From NCBI RefSeq assembly GCF_003332885.2, contig NZ_QOWJ01000001.1, positions 620,001-684,000 of the forward strand: a stretch of 64,000 nucleotides of DNA. The letters run 5' to 3'. The position numbers and the translations under genes were made by a program. This DNA comes from Paracnuella aquatica. Lineage in GTDB: Bacteria; Bacteroidota; Bacteroidia; Chitinophagales; Chitinophagaceae. The notes under the pieces are model-generated. The model had not been told where the DNA came from. It worked only from the letters and a program-made list of their open reading frames with translations, and searched no databases. Positions 54,101 through 62,394 of the stretch are shown one piece after another (the first letter of the stretch is position 1; each line of letters begins with the position of its first letter).

Positions 54101-55798
54101 GTTCGAAATTGCAGGCGCCTGCTGTATCCATGAACTGTCTGCAACAGCTAAGCCGGCGACACCAGGATTTTGCGATAGCAGTTCCAACGCATTTGCCAGT
54201 TTGTGTGCTTCTTCCCTATTGGCTGGCGGCTGCAGCCCCAATGTTTCCGAAACTGAACGGAGCAGGTTGGTAAACTTGCGATTCTGCTCCATTGCTGCAC
54301 CTATTGCCTCCGATAACGAATCCTGTTGTTGCGGCAACATTACCCGCAGGTTTGTGCCCCAAAATGGATTTGCCGAAGGCATGCCCAACTCCCTGATGCG
54401 GGCCTCAATGGCGGCAGCTACTGCTGTCGCCTCCTGCGCCCTGACGTTATTCCAACCCTGCCAGTCGTGCATGGCGATGCGTGGCAAAGCAACGCCGCCC
54501 GTTTGTTCGCCCAATCGCAGGAGCAAGCCAGAGACATCGTGGGTGGACAAGCCACTGTTTTGAAATTCTTTATTAACCGCAGCGCAATATTCATTCAGCT
54601 CTGCCCGCATCGAAGTGAGCAGGCTCACCTGTTGTTGCAGGTGTTGCACGGCCGGTTTGCCCAGTTCCAACACGCGGCGCATTTCCGCATGCAATGTTTT
54701 TTTGTTGGCCTTATGGCTATGCAGTTCGAGGCAAGCTTCGCCGAGGTGCAACGCATCCAGGCGGCGCTTTACCACTTCCAGTGCGGCTAATTTTTCAGCC
54801 ACAAAAAGCACCCTTTTTCCCTGACCAATGGCATGGGCTATAATGTTGGTAATGGTTTGCGATTTTCCGGTGCCCGGCGGACCCTGTATCACCAAGTTTT
54901 TTCCTTCGTGCACGGCCAGCATGGCCAGCACCTGCGAGCTATCGGCATCCACCACCTGGAACAACTCCTGTGCTGGTGCTACATTATCGATAAAATCGTT
55001 TTCAGAAAAGGTGGGTGCACCATCGTTAAAGCCATCGTGCAACAGGCTTTGCAACAACGAATGACTCACAGGATTTTTGCCTTCCGGCCAGTGCTCTTCG
55101 TCAAGATCATGGTAGATCATGAACTTGCCAAAGGAAAAAAAACCCAGTTCAATTTCATCCCACTCCAGCTTCCATCCTGGCAGTGATTCCAACGCTGCTT
55201 CCAACGATGAAAAATAGGTGTCGATGGTCCAATCCTCTTCTTCGGGCAATTGCTGCAACTGCACGCCGTACTCCGCCTTCACCTTGGCTTCCATCGACAG
55301 GTTGCTGCCGATATCTTCAAGTGTATAACGCAACGAAAACCGTTCCCGTGCTGTAGTTCGTTCCAACGCAACCGGCACCAACAGCGCCGGCGCCCGCCGC
55401 ACCTCACTGCTTCGCTCCGACTCCTTCCAATGGATCATGCCCAGTGCGAGGTACAAGATGTTTACGCCTTGTTCTTCAATTGCAGTGCGGGCCGCATAAT
55501 ATGTTTGCAACAAACGCTTTTGTAGTAGTGCTTCCGGTTCACCGGTTTGCAATTTGTTATCGGTAAATGTTGCGCTGTTGCTGGACAATTCATTTACCAA
55601 GGTGCCTTCTTTCAACGGAAGAAAAAACAGCGCTTTTTCATCCTGCACCAACAGCTGAAACACATCGGCGCTTCGTTCGGCCACCACCTGCACGCCACGC
55701 GATTGCAGCCTCCGGTAATTGATCAAGGGGTTGCGCAGGCCCAGGTCGAGCAGTTCTTTACGGGCAGCCTGAAGGCGGGAACGAATAATCAATTGCAT
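51161..55798 (-). CDS. DUF4011 SF1 helicase with Vsr-like nuclease and DUF3320 domains
   Basis: About 1545 residues. An N-terminal DUF4011 domain (RLQAARKELLDLGLRNPLINYRR) precedes Walker A GPPGTGKS at about 306-313. After a long helical insert come Walker B VIFDEASQV, the GDSKQLPP motif, and the C-terminal helicase motifs NVQGDERDVIFISIGYG and NVLITRAR. An MTES_1575/Vsr-like PD-(D/E)xK nuclease has YKVHRQVGSKGFYIDLAI, IVCDGASYHSARSARDRDRLRQ and GWRMHRIWSTDWF. A C-terminal DUF3320 region ends the protein. This Upf1-like helicase-plus-nuclease architecture is widespread and sometimes found among phage-defence genes; the function is unproven. The ATG at 55798 is chosen because DUF4011 starts there; 55882 would add 28 residues that look non-coding. 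Confidence 0.88.
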   Translation of the reverse strand: MQLIIRSRLQAARKELLDLGLRNPLINYRRLQSRGVQVVAERSADVFQLLVQDEKALFFLPLKEGTLVNELSSNSATFTDNKLQTGEPEALLQKRLLQTYYAARTAIEEQGVNILYLALGMIHWKESERSSEVRRAPALLVPVALERTTARERFSLRYTLEDIGSNLSMEAKVKAEYGVQLQQLPEEEDWTIDTYFSSLEAALESLPGWKLEWDEIELGFFSFGKFMIYHDLDEEHWPEGKNPVSHSLLQSLLHDGFNDGAPTFSENDFIDNVAPAQELFQVVDADSSQVLAMLAVHEGKNLVIQGPPGTGKSQTITNIIAHAIGQGKRVLFVAEKLAALEVVKRRLDALHLGEACLELHSHKANKKTLHAEMRRVLELGKPAVQHLQQQVSLLTSMRAELNEYCAAVNKEFQNSGLSTHDVSGLLLRLGEQTGGVALPRIAMHDWQGWNNVRAQEATAVAAAIEARIRELGMPSANPFWGTNLRVMLPQQQDSLSEAIGAAMEQNRKFTNLLRSVSETLGLQPPANREEAHKLANALELLSQNPGVAGLAVADSSWIQQAPAISNWIVAGSRYEALQKQYAGTFLSIAWTQDVLPIREEILAHGDQFFRFLNSDYKAAVKRLQSLMQTPLPKDKSSRLQLVDAIIEAQGLLPQVQQPKFDAANLYGKTWQGAESDWNQLQQQFRFLQEAHQQHAAGKLPADFFDVFTKEIGIEKCAVMHQQLLQEINGHGRTIHSVAEKLALEESTLFGGQTFLAQPFKKQLERLQHWLAHLPQIHGAVSWNNLADDANSKGLNALIGAATHWEGAGRFLKLALQKSWWEYLLEQAMQSEPALRRFERNRHEELILHFGKLDVLNLQLNRAKAALAHWEGMPEAEGGGQMQVLRTEFNKKSRHKPIRKLMGDAGLAIQAIKPVFMMSPLSIANFLPAGALDFDLVIFDEASQVRPVDALGAIIRGKQLVVVGDSKQLPPTSFFDALTGEPDEDSDSITADMQSILGLCDAQGAPQRMLRWHYRSRHQSLIQVSNHEFYENKLVVFPAAGQKQQAGLSFHHLPNSAYMRGTTRTNPEEAKKVVLAILDHARQHPKLSLGVAAFSTAQQQAIQDELEIQRKQHPEVEPFFRSHKEEPFFIKNLENVQGDERDVIFISIGYGRDESGDFSMSFGPLNADGGERRLNVLITRARLRCAVFSNLTAADIDLNRTQSAGIAALKRFLHFAQHGRMDLPAVSGLPAQSPFEEAVADRLLQLGYKVHRQVGSKGFYIDLAIEDPEHSGRYLLGIVCDGASYHSARSARDRDRLRQQVLEAMGWRMHRIWSTDWFRNPEQELRRVVNAIEQSWKQQLDVPEEDDLPATDTSLVREEVIEEKNQLEPYEVAKLPTEIASKEVHLHPVGKMSRWVEMVVATESPVHEEEIVRRMVEAAGVTRIGPRIRDHIRLAIRFTEGSGRIERKESFLWYAGHAAPPLRNRSALSAASKKFKYIAPEEIAGVLLKVVGDAVAIDPEAAFPLVAKALGFSRVTEEMRQDILKVIPSLVQADILTQEGAVITLK

Positions 55799-55912
55799 CG
55801 GGGCCAATTTACAGGTTTTACAGAAGATAAGCGTGGCCGGCGCCGGCAACAGGTCATGCAACAAAAAATACAGTTCGTGCAATTACAGCTTCTTCCCAAA
55901 TCGGCCGGCTGG

Positions 55913-55920
55913 TAAGTTTG
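55913..55920 (+). promoter_or_regulatory. Putative -7 box of the cytochrome c gene
   Basis: TAAGTTTG matches TAnnTTTG, 25 bp before the ATG. The leftward helicase has its own near-match TAAATTGG on the opposite strand around 55805-55812, so the two genes are divergently transcribed from a compact region. No -33 TTG is evident. Confidence 0.45.
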
Positions 55921-55945
55921 GCGCAGCAACCAAAAAATAAAAATC

Positions 55946-56905
55946 ATGCTACGCAAAACCTTGAAAGTGCTCAAATGGACCGGGATCGTTATCGTTTCCC
56001 TGTTTGCAATATTGCTCGTTGCCATGGAAGTGCAGCTGCGCAAAAAATTTGATGCGCCTTATCCCAATATTAAAGCATCTACCGACAGCGTTCTTATTGA
56101 ACGGGGCCGCCAACTGGTAACCGGCCCGGCGCATTGTGTCAACTGTCATGGACCTAAAAATGCCGACTCGCTGTTGAAGGGAGGATTAAATGTGCCGCTG
56201 CATGGGGGCTACGCTTTTGAGCTGCCGTTTGGAAATATTTATGCCCGTAACATTACGCCTGATAATGAAACTGGCATTGGCAAACGTACCGATGCAGAAC
56301 TGGCCAGGGTACTGCGTTATGGCGTGCACGCCAACGGCCGGCCTGTGCTGGATTTCATGCCTTTTCACGATATGAGCGACGAGGATTTGACCGCGGTAAT
56401 TTCGTACCTTCGGGCACAAAATCCGGTGCGCAACAAGGTGCCGGAAAACAATTTAAATATCGTTGGCCGAGCCATTATGGCATTTATGATCAAGCCGGTA
56501 GGACCATCGGGCCCGGTGCCGCAAAAAGTGGAAAGGGATACGTCCGCGGCTTATGGCAAATACCTGGTGATGAACGTAGCCAATTGTAATGGCTGCCATA
56601 CGGTGCGGGGCGGTATGGGCGAATATATTGGCGAACCGCTGGCCGGTGGCAACGGCGCCGAAGACCCGAAAATGGTGCACCTTACGCCGCCCAATATCAG
56701 CGGCGACCCTGCCAGCCGCATCCGGGCATGGAAGCAAGAAGATTTTATCAAACGGTTCCGGATGGGCAAGGCTTACGAAGAAAGCCATATGCCGTGGACA
56801 GCCTTTGCAAATATGAGCGACGATGATTTGAAGGCGATTTACAATTACCTGAAATCAGTAAGGGCAGGTGGAGCGCCAACGCCGCAATTGACTTCGCATA
56901 AATAG
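55946..56905 (+). CDS. Membrane-anchored diheme cytochrome c
   Basis: The 319-residue protein has one N-terminal membrane helix (about 11-28) that is likely uncleaved, followed by two class I cytochrome c domains. Heme sites are C64-V-N-C-H68 and C214-N-G-C-H218. Likely axial methionines lie in DFMPFHDMSDEDL (near 137-143) and HMPWTAFANMSDDDL. Each domain ends in the typical DEDLTAVISYLRAQ or DDDLKAIYNYLKS helix. It probably transfers electrons in the periplasm, as in alcohol/sugar dehydrogenase or oxidase chains. A strong terminator follows. Confidence 0.92.
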   Translation: MLRKTLKVLKWTGIVIVSLFAILLVAMEVQLRKKFDAPYPNIKASTDSVLIERGRQLVTGPAHCVNCHGPKNADSLLKGGLNVPLHGGYAFELPFGNIYARNITPDNETGIGKRTDAELARVLRYGVHANGRPVLDFMPFHDMSDEDLTAVISYLRAQNPVRNKVPENNLNIVGRAIMAFMIKPVGPSGPVPQKVERDTSAAYGKYLVMNVANCNGCHTVRGGMGEYIGEPLAGGNGAEDPKMVHLTPPNISGDPASRIRAWKQEDFIKRFRMGKAYEESHMPWTAFANMSDDDLKAIYNYLKSVRAGGAPTPQLTSHK

Positions 56906-56912
56906 AAAACGG

Positions 56913-56942
56913 AAACCCGCATTTTTTAGATGCGGGTTTTTT
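56913..56942 (+). terminator. Intrinsic terminator of the cytochrome c gene
   Basis: AAACCCGCAT/ATGCGGGTTT with a 7-base loop and a trailing T-run lies 8 bp past the stop codon. Confidence 0.88.
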
Positions 56943-57064
56943 AATAAAACGATGGGAAATGACTAGCGTGGCGGGAAGGTCCAATTACTTGGCAATGAAA
57001 ATATAGGGCACTACGGCGTCGTGTTTGCCAGCCAACGGTGTATTTTAGTAGTAAATCACCCCGC

Positions 57065-57988
57065 ATGCCCAGGATCGCTTGTCTTTTTCTTTCAATCATT
57101 TTTACCTTACCCATGACCGTTAGTGCCCAGACAACCATGCCTCTGTATGAGGGTGGCATACCCAATTCCAAGCCTGGCCCCAACGAAGAAACATCCGAGA
57201 TCAATTCATCCAACCGGTTGATCATTTCTAAAGTAAGCAGGCCTACACTTACGGCTTATTTGCCTGCAAAAGAAAAACGCAATGGCGCTGCGGTGATCAT
57301 TTGCCCCGGCGGCGGCTATTCCATTTTGGCGGCAGGCCACGAAGGCGCCGATGTGGCCAAAAAATTTAATGAAATGGGCGTGACTGCTTTTGTGTTGAAG
57401 TATCGCCTGCCCAGCCCGCAAACCATGGTGCAGCCGGAGATTGGCCCTTTGCAAGATGCGCAACGAGCCATACAATTGGTGCGTGAAGGTGCGGACAAAT
57501 GGGGCATAAACCCCGGTCTCATCGGCATCATGGGCTTTTCGGCCGGTGGGCACCTGGCAGGCACGGCAGGTACGCATTTTCACGAAACGCACATCCAAAA
57601 TCCAAAGCACACCAGCTTGCGCCCCGACTTTATGATCCTTGTGTATCCGGTGATTTCGTTTGCCGATTCGGTGGGTCATTCGGGTTCGCGGCAACAGTTG
57701 CTTGGAAAAAATCCAACGCCGGCACAGATCCGCAACTTCAGCAACGATGTGCAGGTAAACGCACAAACGCCACCTACATTTTTGGTGCATGCAAAAGACG
57801 ATCCCGTGAAAGTGGAGAACACGCTCCTTTTTGCCGCTGCAATGAAAAAGATCGGGCTGCCGCACCGCGTATATTTATACGAAACAGGTGGACATGGCTA
57901 CGGTATGGACAATCCGAAAAGCGACGTAAAATGGATGGACCTGGTGCACCAATGGATGATTGAATTTTTGGGACTGAATAAAAACTAA
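57065..57988 (+). CDS. Secreted alpha/beta hydrolase (acetyl-xylan-esterase-like)
   Basis: About 307 residues with a signal peptide (PRIACLFLSIIFTLPMTVSAQ). The esterase core has the oxyanion-hole strand AAVIICPGGGYSILAAGHEG, nucleophile S159 in GFSAGGHLAG, the acid D245 or D246 in HAKDDPVKVEN, and the catalytic histidine H277 in TGGHGYGM. This layout matches the BD-FAE/Axe-like esterases that remove acetyl groups from plant or surface polysaccharides. The ATG at 57065 is preferred over the upstream GTG at 57038, because the signal peptide starts there. Confidence 0.88.
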   Translation: MPRIACLFLSIIFTLPMTVSAQTTMPLYEGGIPNSKPGPNEETSEINSSNRLIISKVSRPTLTAYLPAKEKRNGAAVIICPGGGYSILAAGHEGADVAKKFNEMGVTAFVLKYRLPSPQTMVQPEIGPLQDAQRAIQLVREGADKWGINPGLIGIMGFSAGGHLAGTAGTHFHETHIQNPKHTSLRPDFMILVYPVISFADSVGHSGSRQQLLGKNPTPAQIRNFSNDVQVNAQTPPTFLVHAKDDPVKVENTLLFAAAMKKIGLPHRVYLYETGGHGYGMDNPKSDVKWMDLVHQWMIEFLGLNKN

Positions 57989-57991
57989 CGC

Positions 57992-58018
57992 AAAAAAAAC
58001 CCCCTGGCTTGCAGGGGG
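57992..58018 (-). terminator. Leftward intrinsic terminator
   Basis: CCCCCTG/CAGGGGG with a 5-base loop is followed on the minus strand by an 8-base T-run. On the plus strand the trailing bases AACGTTTT make it much weaker, so its main direction is leftward, although no leftward protein gene precedes it. Confidence 0.75.
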
Positions 58019-58181
58019 AACGTTTTCTGTTACACGTATCGGACAGTATAAATCTTTGTTTTCTTATCTGCACTTGCAGGATGGAGGGACCAGATCAATG
58101 CATAAGGATTGAATTCAAACGGGACCTAAAATAATCATCATTCGAAATACACCTGTCTGTTGCAATTCCTGTCTGTTATAG
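57992..58181 (-). ncRNA. Candidate small RNA (left of two tandem)
   Basis: On the minus strand an exact -7 box TACATTTG (58188-58195) is followed by about 190 nt without a convincing ORF and ends in a strong terminator (57992-58018). Near the 5' end AACAGACAGG occurs twice (complement of 58168-58177 and 58152-58161). No -33 TTG lies at the normal distance. I could not match it to 6S, SRP, tmRNA or RNase P RNA. Confidence 0.45.
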
Positions 58182-58370
58182 CTGGCGCAAATGTAAACCA
58201 ATACTGCCAAAAGCGATGGCTGGAAACGGCCACACACAAGCCGGAAAATGTATTGGTTTGCGCAGCGCAGGTCTTGCGCTTGTTTTTTGAGTTGTCCACA
58301 CCCGAAATAGGCTGTTTATAAATTTTTTACGCGGTTATCGCACCAGGCCCTACCTTCACAGCCCACAGAA

Positions 58371-58541
58371 AGAAAAAGCCCACTGTGGAAACAGCGGGCG
58401 ACTAACGATTGCTTGCCATATGAAAGAGTTCGAATAATCTTTTTCTCTGCTGCCTTTAGCAGCGATTTCGACCAGGGCGGCTAACGATTCTTACCATTTT
58501 GCTGACTTCCGATTGCTGCCGTATGTTTTGTTCCGGTCTGT
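58371..58541 (-). ncRNA. Candidate small RNA (right of two tandem)
   Basis: On the minus strand an exact -7 box TATTTTTG (58547-58554) is followed by about 170 nt that end in a 9-bp terminator stem (58378-58386 with 58391-58399) and a T-run. Inside are two near-identical 21-22-base direct repeats with the core AATCGTTAG (complement of 58396-58417 and 58475-58495), a partial third copy (58501-58520), and a hairpin GCTGC/GCAGC. The 5' end TAACAGACCGGAA resembles the 5' motif of the other candidate. No protein frame is convincing. Confidence 0.45.
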
Positions 58542-58667
58542 TAAAACAAAAATAGCACATGCACATTCGTGCACGGAATCAAATAAATTTGCTTAAAATT
58601 ATCTCTAAAACCAGTGGTGTTCGCCAAAAGTATTGTCAGTAAAGGGTTTTAAGAGTATTTCTCCATT

Positions 58668-60251
58668 ATGGCCAATAGATTTTCCGATACGTTATTTCAA
58701 CTGATCCACTCTCTGGAAAAGTCTGAAAAGCGCCATTTCAAATTATATATTAAAAGAAGTTCGGCTAAAGAAGACTTAAAAATCATCCAACTCTTCGATG
58801 CGCTGGATAAAATGAGTGAGTACGACGAAAAGTTGTTGCTCAAAAAGCTACCCGGAACCGAAAAGCCGCAACTGTCTAATTTAAAAACGCACCTGTACAA
58901 ACAAGTGCTGGCTTCGCTGCGCCTGCTAAAGCGCACTGAGAACATCGACTTCGAACTAAACGAACAGCTCGAATATGCCCGCATCCTGTATTACAAAGGC
59001 CTGTACCTGCAAAGCCTGAAGATTTTGGACCGTGTAAAAGAGCAGGCCCACCAGTATTACCAGGATTCTATTTTGATGCAGGTTATTTCGCTGGAAAAAA
59101 AGATCGAAACATTGCATATCACGCGCAGCATTCAGCACAAAGCAGATTTGTTGGCGGCCGAATCAACTGGCGTGCACGAACGCCGCTGGATGATCACGCA
59201 GTTGTCCAACCTCGCATTGCAGTTGTACAGTTGGTATGTAAAAAATGGGCATGTGCGCAATGAGGACGATGAAAAAGATGTACGGGTGTTTTTCCGTTCT
59301 ACCCTGCCGCGCAATGCGCACAAGCAGGTAGGTTTTTACGAACGTTTGTACCTCTGCCAAAGCTATTGCTGGTATGCATTTATCCGCCAGGATTTTTTGA
59401 TGTATTACCGCTACACGCAAAAATGGGTCGACCTTTTTGAAACCCATTCTTGGATGATCCAGGTGGAAACGGGCCACTACATCAAAGGCCTGCACAACCT
59501 GCTGAATGCACATTTCGATTTGCGCAACTACCAGAAGTTTGAGGAAACGCTGCAGCATTTTGAAAGCTTCAGCCAGAAGCCGCTGGTGCAGCACCATGAT
59601 AACTTCCGGGTGCAAACTTTTATCTACCTGCAACAGGCAAAAATCAACCAGCATTTTATGTTGGGCACCTTCAAAGAAGGCCTTGCGCTGGTGCCGCATC
59701 TGGAAGAAAAAATTTCCGAGTTCCGCCTGTTCCTCGATATGCACCGCATCATGGTGTTCAATTACAAAATTGCCACGTTGTATTTTGGCTCCGGCGATTT
59801 TGCAACGTCCATCGATTACCTGCAGCGCATCATCAACGACCATGTGGACCTGCGCACCGACCTGCAATGTTATGCTCGCCTAATGCACCTGCTGGCACAC
59901 TACGAGCTGGGCAATTTTGAGTTGATGGAATCGCTCACCAAATCGGTGTACCGGTTTATGGCCAAAATGAAAAACCTGACGGTAGTGGAAGAAGAAATGT
60001 TCCGGTTCCTGCGGGCATCGTTCCATTTGTCGCGGCACAAGCTGAAACCGGCGCTGGAAGCGTTTTTGCAAAGCATCAAACACCTGGAAAAAAATCGCTA
60101 CGAAACGCGGTCGTTTGCGTACCTCGACGTGATATCGTGGGTGGAAAGCAAGGTGCACCAAAAACCGATGAGCGAAATCATCCGGCAAAAATACCTGAGC
60201 AGCAAACGCAGCAAACCGGCCATCCCGGCGGCTTTGCCGAAAAGAGCTTAA
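58668..60251 (+). CDS. Large helical-repeat protein of unknown function
   Basis: The 527-residue protein has no signal peptide or membrane segment. It appears almost wholly alpha-helical with weak TPR-like spacing, for example YARILYYKGLYLQSLKILDRVKEQ and YKIATLYFGSGDFATSIDYLQRIIND. Proteins of this type are common in Chitinophagaceae, in my experience, without an assigned function. The N-terminal region RFSDTLFQLIHSLEKSEKRHFKLYIKR is basic and might bind nucleic acid or a partner, but this is speculation. It is monocistronic, followed by two strong hairpins. Confidence 0.7.
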   Translation: MANRFSDTLFQLIHSLEKSEKRHFKLYIKRSSAKEDLKIIQLFDALDKMSEYDEKLLLKKLPGTEKPQLSNLKTHLYKQVLASLRLLKRTENIDFELNEQLEYARILYYKGLYLQSLKILDRVKEQAHQYYQDSILMQVISLEKKIETLHITRSIQHKADLLAAESTGVHERRWMITQLSNLALQLYSWYVKNGHVRNEDDEKDVRVFFRSTLPRNAHKQVGFYERLYLCQSYCWYAFIRQDFLMYYRYTQKWVDLFETHSWMIQVETGHYIKGLHNLLNAHFDLRNYQKFEETLQHFESFSQKPLVQHHDNFRVQTFIYLQQAKINQHFMLGTFKEGLALVPHLEEKISEFRLFLDMHRIMVFNYKIATLYFGSGDFATSIDYLQRIINDHVDLRTDLQCYARLMHLLAHYELGNFELMESLTKSVYRFMAKMKNLTVVEEEMFRFLRASFHLSRHKLKPALEAFLQSIKHLEKNRYETRSFAYLDVISWVESKVHQKPMSEIIRQKYLSSKRSKPAIPAALPKRA

Positions 60252-60407
60252 GCCGTAGTAACGCGATGACTGTATCTTTAAGAAACTTGTATTTATAATT
60301 TTTCGTTGCCCATTTTCCAAAAAGTGGCACATTGGTTGTTGCTAACATGAAGGCACACCCTGATTACACTTTTCATTTTCGAGACGCTTTTTATTGGGTG
60401 ATGCCAC

Positions 60408-60474
60408 GGCAGTTACAGTTTCTTACGCTTTTGTAACTGCCTGGAAAGGCGGCATTTTTGCCGCCTTTTTTTTA
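60408..60474 (+). terminator. Tandem hairpins ending in an intrinsic terminator
   Basis: A 10-bp perfect stem GGCAGTTACA/TGTAACTGCC (60408-60417 with 60432-60441) is followed 6 bp later by the terminator stem GGCGGC/GCCGCC (60448-60453 with 60460-60465) and a T-run of nine. It lies about 160-220 bp after the helical-repeat gene, so it ends either that transcript with a long 3' UTR or a separate small RNA. Confidence 0.8.
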
Positions 60475-60545
60475 ACGGTAATACCCGAGTTTTGCCGCCC
60501 GACAACGGGCACCCTTTTTCGGGCTAACTTCGCCTTGTACTACTT

Positions 60546-62360
60546 ATGAATACACTGACTCCAAATATGCCGCAACGACTGTTTGACCTGGTGGATTATC
60601 AGTTGCAGCAATTTCCGTTGCCTGATATGATGGCGGCAAAAGAGGCCGGCGAATGGCGCCGGTACAGCACCGCCGAGGTAAAGCAGCTATCAGAGCGTTT
60701 GGCTGCCGGGCTTTTGGAAGCAGGCATTTCGGGCGGCGACGGCACCTGGGAAGGCCGCGACAAAGTGGCCCTGATTAGTAAGAATCGGCCGGAATGGGTT
60801 TTACTCGATCTGGCAGTGCAGCAGATCGGTGCTGTGCTGGTGCCGCTCTATCCTACTGTGCATCCAAGTGAGTTGCAGTATATTCTGGAACATGCACAGG
60901 TAAAAATGCTGGTGGTAAACGATGCGCAACTGTTGGAAAAAGCTGAGCCCATTTTACCGCAGTTAAACCACTTGCAAAGCATCTATACTTTTGAAAAAAT
61001 AGCGGGCGAACTGCATTGGGAAGATCTGTTGGTGCCTGCTGACGAAGTGCCACAACAAACTTTGGCCCAGTTGAAAGCCTCCATCACACCAGAGGATTTA
61101 GCCACCATTATTTATACATCCGGCACAACCGGTGTGCCTAAAGGCGTCATGCTATCGCACCGAAATGTGATCAGCAACATCATGAGTTGCTACCCCCTGT
61201 TCAAGGAAATCGGCATCAGGGGCGACAAGGCATTGAGTTTTTTACCGCTCAATCATGCATTTGAAAAAACAGCCACTTATCTATATTTCTACACCGGCGT
61301 TTCCATTTACTACGCACAAAGCACCGCCACTATTGCTGAGGATCTGCAGGACGTACAACCGGTAATTTTTACAACAGTACCACGCCTGCTGGAAAAAGTG
61401 TATGAAAAAATCCAGGCAAAAGGTGCAGAGTTGACCGGTGTAAAAAAGGCATTGTTCGACTGGTCGCTGCGTCTGGCATCGGCATACGAAATCAACCGGC
61501 GGCTCGGGCCCTGGTACGAGATGCAACTGGCCCTTGCTAACAAACTGGTTTTTGCAAAATGGCGGGCTGCGTTGGGTGGTCGTGTTCGGGCCATCATTAC
61601 TGGTGCAGCTGCCTGCCAGGTAAAACTCTTACGCATTTTTGCGGCAGCCGGTATCAACATTATGGAAGGCTACGGCATGACGGAAGCTTCGCCGGTAATC
61701 AGCGGTAATCGGTACCACAAATCGGGCCGCAGGTTTGGCACTGTTGGGCCGGTGTTGGATGGCGTTACGGTAAAACTTGCTGCGGACGGCGAAATCCTGG
61801 TGAAGGGAGCAAACGTAATGTTGGGTTATTACAAACAACCCGAACTGACGGCGGAGACCGTGCGGGATGGCTGGCTGCACACCGGCGATATTGGCGTGTG
61901 GGAAGAAGATCGTTTTTTGAAAATAACGGACCGCAAAAAAGAAATGTTCAAAACCAGCGGCGGCAAATACGTGGCGCCGCAGCCTATTGAAAACAGCATG
62001 GTGCAAAGCCGTTGGATCGAACAACTGATGGTGACCGGTGCCGGCGAAAAGTTTGTGTCGGCGTTGATTGTCCCTGCTTTTAACGTGTTGAAGGAGTGGT
62101 ATGCTAACCGAGGTAAAACATACCCGGGCAACGAAGCCGTGGTGCAGGACAACGAGGTGCACCAGATCATTCAAAAAGAAGTGCAGCAATACAACAAACA
62201 ATTCAACCAGGTAGAGCAGGTAAAAAAGTTTCAGCTTATTCCCGCAGAGTGGACCATCGAAGGCGGCGAACTAACCCACACGCTGAAGCTGCGCCGCAAA
62301 CAAATCCTGGAAAAATACCAACATTTGTTGCACCTGATGTACACCGAAAGCAGGGCCTGA
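60546..62360 (+). CDS. Long-chain fatty-acid-CoA ligase (AMP-forming)
   Basis: The 604-residue adenylate-forming enzyme activates fatty acids to acyl-CoA with ATP. It shows the P-loop motif YTSGTTGVPKGV from residue 190, LSFLPLNHAFEKTATYLYFYTG, IMEGYGMTEASPVI, and the hinge/C-terminal motifs WLHTGDIGVWEEDRFLKITDRKKEMFKTSGGKYVAPQPIEN. The length and motifs fit the FadD15/ACSL-like branch. Just upstream TAACTTCG (60525-60532) is a near match to the -7 box. It serves fatty-acid degradation or lipid remodelling. Confidence 0.93.
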   Translation: MNTLTPNMPQRLFDLVDYQLQQFPLPDMMAAKEAGEWRRYSTAEVKQLSERLAAGLLEAGISGGDGTWEGRDKVALISKNRPEWVLLDLAVQQIGAVLVPLYPTVHPSELQYILEHAQVKMLVVNDAQLLEKAEPILPQLNHLQSIYTFEKIAGELHWEDLLVPADEVPQQTLAQLKASITPEDLATIIYTSGTTGVPKGVMLSHRNVISNIMSCYPLFKEIGIRGDKALSFLPLNHAFEKTATYLYFYTGVSIYYAQSTATIAEDLQDVQPVIFTTVPRLLEKVYEKIQAKGAELTGVKKALFDWSLRLASAYEINRRLGPWYEMQLALANKLVFAKWRAALGGRVRAIITGAAACQVKLLRIFAAAGINIMEGYGMTEASPVISGNRYHKSGRRFGTVGPVLDGVTVKLAADGEILVKGANVMLGYYKQPELTAETVRDGWLHTGDIGVWEEDRFLKITDRKKEMFKTSGGKYVAPQPIENSMVQSRWIEQLMVTGAGEKFVSALIVPAFNVLKEWYANRGKTYPGNEAVVQDNEVHQIIQKEVQQYNKQFNQVEQVKKFQLIPAEWTIEGGELTHTLKLRRKQILEKYQHLLHLMYTESRA

Positions 62361-62394
62361 AATCCCGCCGCTGCAGGCTTCCAGTTATTGTAAT

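Noticed and set aside
55799-55882. 28-residue N-terminal extension of the DUF4011 helicase
   Set aside because: Homology begins at MQLIIRSRL; the extension overlaps a likely -7 box and has no conserved features.
58280-58400. Possible replication origin (TTGTCCACA at 58292-58300 and an AT-rich stretch)
   Set aside because: Only one near-match to a DnaA box and no cluster, dnaA or gidA nearby.
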